Shown here piece by piece: positions 15,587 to 22,521 of a stretch of 32,337 nucleotides of DNA. The notes beneath the pieces are model-generated. The model searched no databases and was not told where the DNA came from. It saw nothing but the letters and a program-made list of their open reading frames with translations. The translations under genes and the position numbers were made by a program. The stretch comes from Parachlamydiaceae bacterium (GTDB lineage Bacteria > Chlamydiota > Chlamydiia > Chlamydiales > Parachlamydiaceae). The stretch lies in NCBI GenBank assembly GCA_013813265.1, contig JACCRY010000254.1, forward strand, positions 1-32,337, given 5' to 3'. Every line of letters starts with the position of its first letter. Within the stretch, counting starts at the first letter, position 1.

Positions 15587-16056
15587 TGCAAACTTTAATC
15601 TTACGCCATCAGCGCGAAAATCTCAAAAAATGCAGTCTTCGCGGACTTGAAGGGAATTCTGATTTTAGATTCTTGACATATCCACGAGCGGACTTACCTG
15701 ATTTGTCAAATTATGTTTTATTGGCCCTTGACGGGGAACCTTTATCATCCAAAGATAAGGATCAAGGCATCTTTTTGCTGGATGCAACTTGGCGCTATGC
15801 TCTCAAGATGCGCTCATTTGTTGAGAAGATGGCCGGAACAACATTAAAAACACGTAGCATTCCTTCTGGTTTCCTAACAGCATATCCTCGAAGTCAAATG
15901 GATTGCCCAGATCCTGAAGCAGGCCTTGCTTCCATTGAAGCGCTTTATATCGCTTTTTGGCTCACTGGACGAGATCCAGCAACTCTTCTTGATCACTATC
16001 ACTGGAAAGAATCTTTTTTAGCAAAAAATAGCTTTCCGAGGCTCCCAAACCCCTAA
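15586..16056 (+). CDS. Tsr3/DUF367-like aminocarboxypropyltransferase
   Basis: The 156 residues resemble Tsr3 (DUF367), the SPOUT-fold enzyme that moves an aminocarboxypropyl group from SAM to an rRNA uridine in archaea and eukaryotes. Visible family blocks are FLLDATWRYA (~59-68), SIPSGFLTAYPRSQ (~91-104) and the helix pair SIEALYIAFWLTGRDPATLL followed by HWKESFLAKN at the end. Bacterial members are less studied. The start ATG overlaps the stop of the ATPase gene by one base; the longer frame from 15568 is not preferred. A role in rRNA modification is inferred from the family; the coupling to an AAA+/DUF4143 gene is unexplained. Confidence 0.75.
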   Translation: MQTLILRHQRENLKKCSLRGLEGNSDFRFLTYPRADLPDLSNYVLLALDGEPLSSKDKDQGIFLLDATWRYALKMRSFVEKMAGTTLKTRSIPSGFLTAYPRSQMDCPDPEAGLASIEALYIAFWLTGRDPATLLDHYHWKESFLAKNSFPRLPNP

Positions 16057-16157
16057 ATCAGGATATCATAAAAAAAATAAAATAAGGTTTTTACACATCT
16101 TTAACCTTATCGGGTAATGCTTTATTTCTATTTACAATTACGTTTAACCAAGATGAG

Positions 16158-17594
16158 TTGAGACCCGTTCCTTTAAGTACGACAACTCAATACACTGTCG
16201 TGTCGTCCATTTTACTTTTGAGTTTTATTTCTAATCGTTATTTAGGTGAAGGAGTTATTACGAAAGGTACCCTCACAGCTGTAGCAGCCTATGGGATGCC
16301 TAAAATTTTAAAAATTCCTTTTATTCCTCCAGTTCTCAGTGCAGCAGCTGCTACAGGGCTGACATATGGTGTCTATTATGGAGGCCAAACGATCATTGAT
16401 AAAGTCTCTCCTTTGCTATCTTTGGGTGTCCGCATTATTTTACAGTCTGAAGCTTCTATTTATCTTAAGTTCCTTCCTGTGATAGGCATTACTTTATGCG
16501 CCTTACTTTACAAGCGAGGGGGAAAAGTTTTTTCTAAAGGAGGGTTTGCCTCTTTAAAAGAGTATCTTATTCCTGTTGGGGTAAAAGAAGAAAGTCTGAT
16601 TAGCTTTAAGAATAGAGCCTTCACATGGATGAGTTGTTGTACAAAGTCTAGAGAAGGAACTGACGAAAACCAACTAACAAGCTTTCTTGAGGACTTACAG
16701 GACGATCAAAAGAAGGAAGTGAAGGTCATGGTGAGTTTGGGAAATAAATATTTTAAAGATAGAATTACAGGAAAGCGGCCAAAGAATGACAACTTCTATG
16801 AAATACCTTTATGTATTCAAAAAATTGCCAAAAAGTATTTTTTCTTTCAACCAGATGCATTGATGATTCGTGAGCATCCCATGAAGCCTATCTTAGAGGA
16901 TGAGAAAGGCAAATTAACGCTTACGTTTAATGCAAGTGACATTCATGAGGAGAATGAAGACCGTGAAATTCAAGCTAAAGTCAAATTTGAATCAGAAAAG
17001 TTTTCAGGGAAATATGTAAAATTGACCAATAAAGATCTCAAAAAGATGCATCTAGCTCGTCTCAAAGGAGAGAAAATCGGCAAGTGGGCAGAAATTGCTT
17101 TTATCTCTTGCGGAGTAGTCGCGACTTTTGTAGCTTCCTATTCTACAAAACAGATTCAATTGATGAATGTCACACATTCTGTTCAAATTCCTACAGAAAA
17201 GTTAGGAGAAGGTGTTGTTACGAGTATTTTTAATTCGGTGCTCGCAACTCAAATGAAACAGATGGGTAAACAAATCCCTCCCGTTTTACGTTATGGGGGT
17301 GGAGGGCTTGCTTGGATCGCTGCTGTTACTTTGGAAAGGTCATTATTAATACATGATATGCTTCCATTCTTATTCGCTGGAGTTTTTGCCTCTGCATTTA
17401 TGGGTCCCATGGGTAAGCATTCCAAAGATTGGGTTTTTAGGAAGGTTTACGGAAAAACTCCAGGGTACATCACGACAAACTGGCCGACGGACAAAGGTAT
17501 AGGGGAGCAAAAAAATAAGATTTTTGGTCTTTGTGGATCTGAAGACGACTTGATAGAGGAACAAGCCACAGAAATTTTGGAAGAAGTCATTTAA
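16158..17594 (+). CDS. Orphan membrane protein with internally duplicated hydrophobic ends
   Basis: The 478 residues have hydrophobic regions near both ends (about 13-80, 85-118, then 312-330, 380-415) and a soluble charged centre (~160-305). The N-terminal LGEGVIT (29-35) ... IPPVL (56-60) recurs as LGEGVVT (349-355) ... IPPVL (373-377), so the two membrane halves look like an ancient duplication. No known family is recognised. The start is a TTG at 16158; upstream codons remain open to 16083 without ATG/GTG/TTG. A 13-codon ATG frame (16118-16161) ends across this TTG and could couple translation. The large charged centre between hydrophobic blocks is compatible with an inclusion-membrane-type protein, which is inference. 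Confidence 0.7.
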   Translation: MRPVPLSTTTQYTVVSSILLLSFISNRYLGEGVITKGTLTAVAAYGMPKILKIPFIPPVLSAAAATGLTYGVYYGGQTIIDKVSPLLSLGVRIILQSEASIYLKFLPVIGITLCALLYKRGGKVFSKGGFASLKEYLIPVGVKEESLISFKNRAFTWMSCCTKSREGTDENQLTSFLEDLQDDQKKEVKVMVSLGNKYFKDRITGKRPKNDNFYEIPLCIQKIAKKYFFFQPDALMIREHPMKPILEDEKGKLTLTFNASDIHEENEDREIQAKVKFESEKFSGKYVKLTNKDLKKMHLARLKGEKIGKWAEIAFISCGVVATFVASYSTKQIQLMNVTHSVQIPTEKLGEGVVTSIFNSVLATQMKQMGKQIPPVLRYGGGGLAWIAAVTLERSLLIHDMLPFLFAGVFASAFMGPMGKHSKDWVFRKVYGKTPGYITTNWPTDKGIGEQKNKIFGLCGSEDDLIEEQATEILEEVI

Positions 17595-17599
17595 GAAAA

Positions 17600-17775
17600 A
17601 AACAACCACTGAGGTTAGAGGTTCGACTTCATGGTTTTGTATCCTAACATTGAGATCCACTAGTTGGGCTATAGGTTACGTTTTTTACAAATCACAATGG
17701 GTTGATGAGAAGTGATAATCTGTCCAAATATTTCGAAAGATTTGTTTTAGCGTCGTGTATATTTATAACTTGCAT
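17600..17775 (-). pseudogene. Phd/YefM-type antitoxin relic
   Basis: A very strong SD (AAGGAGG, 5 bases from the ATG at 17775) opens a frame MQVINIHDAKTNLSKYLDR, the classic N-terminus of Phd/YefM antitoxins. The frame then breaks. The next frame reads HQPIVICKKRN and the third reads PIAQLVDLNVR, which together complete the usual '...G-x-P-I-V-I-x-K-x-x-K-P-I-A-x-L-V' domain. Each junction needs one extra base. No toxin gene (RelE, Doc or VapC type) is recognisable on either side. The exact 3' end is unclear because the last frame stays open toward 17370. It is a dead toxin-antitoxin remnant, or a live gene hidden by two sequencing errors. Confidence 0.75.
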
Positions 17776-17887
17776 GCTCTCCTCCTTGTAAGAGGGGAAT
17801 CGATGTGCTCTTTACTCAAAGTTTAGTATAGTTTAAGTGTCAATTCTCAAGTGTTAGCTTTAAATTGATCACTATGCAAGATCTATT

Positions 17888-18637
17888 TCAGTTTTTTTTT
17901 CGACAATTAGCTTCATAAAGTTTTAAGTATTTATAATATGCTGTATGGCCATTATAGGCAGAAATAAGATATCCTTCATAACCCCCTAAAATCCCCCTTT
18001 TCAAAATATAACTTTTGAAAAATGCAAAAAAACCATGAGAGATTGCTTTAAGAGGAGATGAAGAGCGTTTTCCAACATATTGTTGTGCAAACAAATTTGA
18101 ATACGATTGCATTTTTGACAAAAATTCAGCAATGGAATCGTAAGAATAGTGGACGATAGGGCCTTCTAATTTAATTTGATGCATCTTACTCACATTAACC
18201 GCTTCATGAACTTGAGCTTCAGTAAATTGCGTTGTTGTTCGATTAAAAAGCCTCACTTGCCTATCTGGATACCATCCACACCATTTGATAAAACGTCCAT
18301 TGAAATAATTATGACGGGGAAATGAATAGACAGATTCTTTATCTAAATTTAAATGTAAAATTGCTTCCTTCATCTCTTTTGTTACAATTTCATCACTATC
18401 AATCGACAAAATCCAATCATTTTGAGCCAAATTTGAAGCTTTATTGTGAGTGATGCCAAATCCTTCAAAAGTTCCTTCATGGATTGTTACGTTAGAATAC
18501 CTAGAGGCTATTTTTAACGTTTGGTCTGTAGAACCGTTATCAAAAATGAGAACTTCTTGAAAGTCACTTAAAGCGTCCAAAACTTGTTTCAAATATTTTT
18601 CACTATTTTTCGTTAAAATTGTTACGCTAATGAGCAT
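17888..18637 (-). CDS. Family 2 glycosyltransferase, WaaE/KdtX-like
   Basis: The 249 residues begin with a GT-A fold. The nucleotide-binding start ISVTILTKNSEKYL leads to DNGSTDQT (33-40) and the metal-binding SIDSDE (78-83). The middle block FPRHNYFNGRFIKWCGWYPD and RQVRLFNRTT, then VHEAV, is typical of the WaaE/KdtX group of lipopolysaccharide-core and O-chain glucosyl-type transferases. The enzyme would act at the inner face of the inner membrane; two weakly hydrophobic stretches near the C-terminus could tether it. It starts close to an A/T-rich upstream region and stands alone. The sugar donor and acceptor cannot be told from the sequence. Confidence 0.88.
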   Translation of the reverse strand: MLISVTILTKNSEKYLKQVLDALSDFQEVLIFDNGSTDQTLKIASRYSNVTIHEGTFEGFGITHNKASNLAQNDWILSIDSDEIVTKEMKEAILHLNLDKESVYSFPRHNYFNGRFIKWCGWYPDRQVRLFNRTTTQFTEAQVHEAVNVSKMHQIKLEGPIVHYSYDSIAEFLSKMQSYSNLFAQQYVGKRSSSPLKAISHGFFAFFKSYILKRGILGGYEGYLISAYNGHTAYYKYLKLYEANCRKKN

Positions 18638-18697
18638 ATATTTATCCGTTAATTCTTAAGCTAAACAGCATAATAGCCTTTTTTGCCGTTTCTAGGA

Positions 18698-18774
18698 ATT
18701 GCTTTTTTCCCACATAGCCTACTAAAGAATAGGTCTTATATAAAGCTTTTTTCTTCCTCTTCTTACGCTGTGGG
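18698..18774 (+). repeat. 77-bp repeat, copy A (CCCACA...TGTGGG)
   Basis: This copy aligns without gaps to 20203-20279, with about 60 of 77 positions equal. Both copies contain a 66-bp core bounded by CCCACA and TGTGGG, a TATAA run in the middle and a pyrimidine tract (CTTCTTRCG) before the right end. The copies flank the M15 peptidase gene in the same orientation. Confidence 0.75.
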
Positions 18775-19038
18775 AATGTTTACATAATGCTATAATTGAG
18801 TGTCTGGATCTTTGTTGATAGTCTGTGTGTTTGAGGTTTACAAGATGCCGGTTATGTACAATTTAATAGCTGCGAACAATTGTACGAACAAGAAAAAAAG
18901 CGTAATCTGAAGAGTTGTGAACGAAGTTTTAGGATTTCAAGATTACGAAACATACGTTTGACTTGGAATTATGTGAGGATTTGTACTCCAGATATCATTG
19001 CTCACATCGACATATATTTCACTCATATTGCCAATATA

Positions 19039-19126
19039 AGTTTGAACAAAATATCGCATGCCCAGCCTTTTGATAAGGCCCTTTGCACTCTTTGAGTGAG
19101 CGGGGTAGGCGGTATTTTGTTCAACT
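19039..19126. repeat. 88-bp branched palindrome 3' of the M15 peptidase gene
   Basis: The outer arms at 19039-19063 and 19101-19126 pair over about 22 bases (TTGAACAAAATA with TATTTTGTTCAA, plus a G/C-rich inner part with a few mismatches). Inside lie two further hairpins: GCCTT-TTGAT-AAGGC and CACTC-TTT-GAGTG. It begins 7 bases after the peptidase stop codon. It could act as a 3'-end structure for that mRNA or be a small palindromic mobile element. There is no T-run. Confidence 0.7.
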
Positions 19127-19133
19127 CCAAAAA

Positions 19134-20069
19134 TTACATCAGCTCAGAAAGTGAGTTATAAGCTTCTTGTGGGCTCATTTCCAAAAATTTTGGTGAGTGA
19201 AGTGCCTGCATAAATCTCTGAGGATCTCTTGAGTATAATGTTTTAAAATCAAAAGTGCGTATTGCAGCATCATTTAACAAAGCAGGTTTGCTAATATAAA
19301 TTTCGAACATGATCTTAGCATCTTCTGGAGACATAAAGGCGAGCCATTCAGCTGCTGCTCTGGAAGGCTGAAAATGCTGCCAATCTACTGGATCATTCCA
19401 TTTACCACCCCATACATAAAATCCATTTTGCTTAAAGAGTTCGACTACTCTAAGTCCTCTTATAGGTTCTAAAACCTGTTCAACCATACCCGCTCGAACA
19501 TTCGTTCGATTCAAGTACCCTTGTCCCTCAGCAGGTTGAACAGGTATTAAAACTTCTTCCGAATCGATAATCGTTTTCGGCTCAAGGCATGGATTTTGAA
19601 TAGGATTAATATCAATTGCAACTCCATAAGAGTGGACTGAAAGAAATGTTTTACCTGCAACGGGTCTATAATTAAAAGCCGAACTATTGTTAGCAGCCAT
19701 AGAAGGCTTATCTTGTCCTAAATACTCTTCCATTGTCTTAGCTTGTGCGATAGGGAATTGATAGTGGTGTAATGCTTTAAAAATATTTAATACTCTTTCT
19801 GCAACTGCTTCTAAAACTACCATTTGCCCTTGTTGTTGGTGGCCTGAAAAATCGTAATGAGTAAATTGAACAAGGCGCAAACGATCGATTTCAACAGGAC
19901 AACTTGGTTTCCAAGTTTCGACCTCAATCATTCGAGTTTTGAGTGCAATTGGTAAAGGTTGTATTTCAAACGAGGATGCTATCAAAGGAAAAGTTATAAT
20001 TGAAGTTAATGAAAGCATCATAACCCATAATTTCTTTTTCATACTGCCTTGTGCAAAATGAGAAACCAT
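19134..20069 (-). CDS. Exported M15-family peptidoglycan peptidase
   Basis: The 311 residues start with a signal peptide (hydrophobic core ~15-30, ending IASS). The metal-peptidase core follows: NNSSAFNYRP (127-136), the SVHSYGVAIDINP motif with His146 and Asp153, and the second histidine in DWQHFQ (His232) after WGGKW. These are the M15C/Ply500-type zinc ligands and motifs, so it should cut D-Ala-containing or L-Ala-D-Glu peptide bonds of peptidoglycan in the periplasm. That fits recent knowledge that Parachlamydiales make peptidoglycan. The start at 20069 is chosen for the strong AGGAG 6 bases upstream. Two repeat copies and DnaA-box-like motifs surround the gene. Confidence 0.9.
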   Translation of the reverse strand: MVSHFAQGSMKKKLWVMMLSLTSIITFPLIASSFEIQPLPIALKTRMIEVETWKPSCPVEIDRLRLVQFTHYDFSGHQQQGQMVVLEAVAERVLNIFKALHHYQFPIAQAKTMEEYLGQDKPSMAANNSSAFNYRPVAGKTFLSVHSYGVAIDINPIQNPCLEPKTIIDSEEVLIPVQPAEGQGYLNRTNVRAGMVEQVLEPIRGLRVVELFKQNGFYVWGGKWNDPVDWQHFQPSRAAAEWLAFMSPEDAKIMFEIYISKPALLNDAAIRTFDFKTLYSRDPQRFMQALHSPKFLEMSPQEAYNSLSELM

Positions 20070-20202
20070 ATTTTACTCCTAATAAAATTTTTTATGATTC
20101 ATAAAGCAACTCTAATGAGTCGCAAACTGCAAATCAATTGTACAATACAGTATAGCCCATGTGAGAAATAATCCAGAAAAATGATCTGTTAAAGTGGAAG
20201 TT

Positions 20203-20279
20203 ATTGATTATTTCCCACAGCCCCTTTTAAAGAAGAGTTTTTGTATAAGTCTTTTCTCTTCTTCTTCTTGCGTTGTGGG
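20203..20279 (+). repeat. 77-bp repeat, copy B (CCCACA...TGTGGG)
   Basis: This is the partner of 18698-18774: equal length, about 78% identity, same orientation, 66-bp core between CCCACA (20214-20219) and TGTGGG (20274-20279). Its right end runs straight into the TGTTNATAA cluster. Confidence 0.75.
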
Positions 20280-20316
20280 CTTGTTCGCAGGTCCTTCTTT
20301 TACCACTGCGTGCTAT

Positions 20317-20427
20317 TGTTCATAACCGCTAGGTGGTCTGTTGATAAGGACGTTGTTGTGAACAGAAACGCGTTTGCGAACATGTTTATAAACACACTAA
20401 AAGAGCTATTTTGTTGGGTTATGAACA
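20317..20427. promoter_or_regulatory. Cluster of four TGTTNATAA motifs
   Basis: TGTTCATAA (20317-20325, +), TGTTGATAA (20339-20347, +), TGTTTATAA (20383-20391, +) and TTATGAACA (20419-20427, which reads TGTTCATAA on the minus strand) differ at one fixed position from the DnaA-box consensus TGTGNATAA. The first three start points are 22 and 44 bases apart, i.e. near whole helical turns. They could be DnaA sites (origin, titration or regulation) or sites of another factor. Confidence 0.4.
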
Positions 20428-20505
20428 AGGATTCTCAATTGTGAAATAATGTTGAGCTTGGTAAGTTAGAGGCCACATTTATGGCTTTTTGTATAGGAAT
20501 TGAAA

Positions 20506-21555
20506 GTGCAAAATAACGAATTGGCTCAGCTAAGAATATGGTTTAATGCTCAAAAGCGAGATCTTCCTTGGAGGCAACAAGCAAGTCCCTATGCTGTTTG
20601 GATTTCTGAAATCATGCTCCAACAGACACAAGTTGCTGTAGTCATTCCTTATTTTGAGCGTTGGATGCGTTTATTTCCCACCATTGAAGCTTTGGCAGTC
20701 GCTCCAATTGAAGCAGCTATCAAGGCTTGGGAAGGCCTTGGGTATTACTCCAGAGTACGCAATCTACATGAAGGTGCTCGCTATATACTTAAAGAGCATG
20801 GTGGGCTGCTTCCTATCGAAGCTGAGGCTTTAGCAAAAATTAAGGGAATAGGACCTTATACCGTGGGGGCAATTCGTAGTTTTGCTTTTAATCAAAAAGC
20901 AGCAGCTGTAGATGGCAACGTCATGCGTGTGATGACCCGTTACTTTTACATGGAAGATGATTTGAGCCTTCCTAGAACTGTGGGGAAGATCCGATCTTTG
21001 GTTGAAAAATTTCTCCCTGAGGAAGAGCCATGGACCGTAATGGAAGCCTTAATTGAACTAGGAGCCACGGTTTGCACGAAAAAGCCAAAATGCAACCTTT
21101 GTCCTGTTAAACGCAAATGTCAAGCTTATGTACAAGGCGATCCGGAGAGGTTACCTGTTAAGTCCGGTAAGGTGAAGATAGAAAAACTTTATCGCATTGT
21201 TGCTGTTGTGATTTCAGATGAGGGAAGATATTTAGTAAAGAAAGTTGAAAAAGGAAAAGTGATGTCGGATCTATATGAATTTCCTTATTTCGAAACTTCT
21301 GAAACGAGTATGAAACTTGAAGATATACTGGTAAATATTAAAAATGAGCTGAATTTATCAGTTTCCTATAAACGGCATCTACCGGTAATTAAACATGGTT
21401 TTACTAAATATTCTGTAACACTTATACCTGCACAATTTGAGTGTGCCCAGGCGAAGTGCAATTTGAATTACCTTTGGTTGCTTCCTGAAGAGCTTAAACA
21501 ACTTGCTTTTTCATCAGGGCATCGCCGTTTGTACTCGATGTTAATAGAACTGTAA
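20506..21555 (+). CDS. mutY: A/G-specific adenine DNA glycosylase MutY
   Basis: The protein has about 349 residues. The helix-hairpin-helix glycosylase core holds Glu35 (WISEIMLQQT) and Asp136 (VDGNVMRV), and the HhH is KIKGIGPYTVGAI. The iron-sulfur cluster cysteines are Cys190, Cys196, Cys199 and Cys205; the first spacing is 5 instead of the usual 6 residues. The C-terminal ~130 residues form the NUDIX-like 8-oxoG-reading domain. It removes A opposite 8-oxoguanine. The GTG at 20506 is chosen because AGGAA stands about 5 bases upstream; the TTG at 20500 touches the SD. It is a stand-alone gene, divergent from the M15 peptidase. Confidence 0.95.
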   Translation: MQNNELAQLRIWFNAQKRDLPWRQQASPYAVWISEIMLQQTQVAVVIPYFERWMRLFPTIEALAVAPIEAAIKAWEGLGYYSRVRNLHEGARYILKEHGGLLPIEAEALAKIKGIGPYTVGAIRSFAFNQKAAAVDGNVMRVMTRYFYMEDDLSLPRTVGKIRSLVEKFLPEEEPWTVMEALIELGATVCTKKPKCNLCPVKRKCQAYVQGDPERLPVKSGKVKIEKLYRIVAVVISDEGRYLVKKVEKGKVMSDLYEFPYFETSETSMKLEDILVNIKNELNLSVSYKRHLPVIKHGFTKYSVTLIPAQFECAQAKCNLNYLWLLPEELKQLAFSSGHRRLYSMLIEL

Positions 21556-21633
21556 ATGGACGATGTCGCGCTGAGCTGGTGCTAGTCCTATGAAAAGAGT
21601 GGCGTTACTTTACCCGCCCGAGTTTTTATGATG

Positions 21634-21656
21634 TTTGCGCCCTTTGCTGCTTCTTC
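21634..21656. repeat. Third, shortened copy of the GCAAAGAAGCAGC repeat
   Basis: TTTGCGCCCTTTGCTGCTTC matches the reverse complement of the right arm at 12102-12140 with about 8 bases deleted. It lies in the gap between the convergent mutY and bcp genes. Confidence 0.55.
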
Positions 21657-21715
21657 TAAATAATATGTTTTATGCCATACTAAATGAATTAATAAAAATT
21701 TATTCAACCCCAAAA

Positions 21716-22195
21716 TTATGAAAAAGCATGAGCTGCAAGGGCCTCTATGACTCTATTTACATGACCTTCTACCACAACAGGTTTTTCGATCCAGCGAATG
21801 ATGCCTTTGGCATCTACGATAAATGTTGTTCGTTCAATTTGTGGCTTGGCTCCACTTCTATCTTCTTTTGCATTTAAAACATCAAATTTTTTACACACTT
21901 CAAGTTGCTCGTCGCTCAACAGGGTAAAGTTTAAGTTGTGTTTCTCGACAAATTTTTGATGAGATTGCAAACCATCAGGACTAATCCCTACGACACGACA
22001 ATCAAGGTCTTGTAAAGATCTTTGATAGTCGCGGAAAGCGCATGCCTCTGTTGTACATCCAGGTGTGTCATCCATCGGATAGAAATAAATGACTAAAGAA
22101 CTACCGAGAAGATCTGAAGCTAGGATGCGATTTCCTTCCTGATCCTTACTTGTAAAGTCGGGAATTTTATCTCCAATTTTGAGTTGATTGCCCAT
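21716..22195 (-). CDS. bcp: Peroxiredoxin Bcp/PrxQ
   Basis: The 159 residues match the Bcp/PrxQ group. The peroxidatic Cys47 is in DDTPGCTTEACAFRD and the resolving Cys52 is five residues on, giving an intramolecular disulfide in a helix, the hallmark of this subgroup. It reduces organic and hydrogen peroxides with thioredoxin. The ATG at 22195 is chosen because AGGAG lies 5 bases upstream; the longer frame to 22228 is not supported. It converges on mutY without a clear terminator. Confidence 0.95.
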   Translation of the reverse strand: MGNQLKIGDKIPDFTSKDQEGNRILASDLLGSSLVIYFYPMDDTPGCTTEACAFRDYQRSLQDLDCRVVGISPDGLQSHQKFVEKHNLNFTLLSDEQLEVCKKFDVLNAKEDRSGAKPQIERTTFIVDAKGIIRWIEKPVVVEGHVNRVIEALAAHAFS

Positions 22196-22436
22196 AAGAT
22201 CTCCTAAGGTGTTTCGGTCGATGGCCAACTAGATTAAAAATTACTATAGAAGATTTAAATAAAAATGGGGGATTTTTTTGATTTTTACGTGAAATTTTTA
22301 AGATAAAAAAAATTTGCAAAGTTTTGAGGCGTGGTCTTGCTAAATGGCATGAAAAATGCATTGTTAGTGAAAGAATTAACCAAAATTATAGAAATTATTT
22401 TTATCATCTCACGAAGTAATGGCGGTAAGAGAAAAC

Positions 22437-22516
22437 GCAAGCTTTGAACTGCCCTCCGATTCCTTCGCGTTCTTCATACAGCTTGCAAAAATGAACTTAT
22501 AGCATGCAATCGGAGG
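22437..22516 (+). promoter_or_regulatory. SD-sequestering RNA structure / candidate switch
   Basis: CCTCCGATT (22453-22461) is perfectly complementary to AATCGGAGG (22508-22516), which contains the GGAGG SD of the next gene. A second perfect stem, GCAAGCT (22437-22443) with AGCTTGC (22480-22486), encloses the anti-SD strand. The two stems interlock, so they are either a pseudoknot or alternative states. This looks like translational control by RNA folding. Confidence 0.55.
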
Positions 22517-22521
22517 AATAT

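Larger units (their letters stand above)
18638..19133. other. 496-bp structured intergenic region
   Basis: No convincing gene is present; a 71-codon plus-strand frame at 18880-19095 has no SD and its end runs into the palindrome. Instead there is a series of paired segments: a CCCACA...TGTGGG element (18709-18774), GTACAATT/AATTGTAC (18856-18863 with 18878-18885), CGTAATCT/AGATTACG (about 18900-18947) and a large branched palindrome (19039-19126). A structured non-coding RNA is possible, but I could not match it to tmRNA, RNase P RNA, SRP RNA or 6S RNA. Confidence 0.5.
20070..20505. other. 436-bp divergent intergenic region with DnaA-box-like cluster
   Basis: No gene is present between the divergent M15 peptidase and mutY. 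The region holds repeat copy B (20203-20279) and then four exact matches to TGTTNATAA within 111 bp, listed separately. Promoters for both genes must lie here, but no box pair is convincing. Confidence 0.5.

Noticed and set aside
18880-19095. 71-codon plus-strand frame
   Set aside because: No SD, no family-like sequence, and it runs through the inverted repeats of the structured gap.
18700-19126. tmRNA, RNase P RNA or 6S RNA
   Set aside because: None of their conserved primary motifs could be found on either strand.
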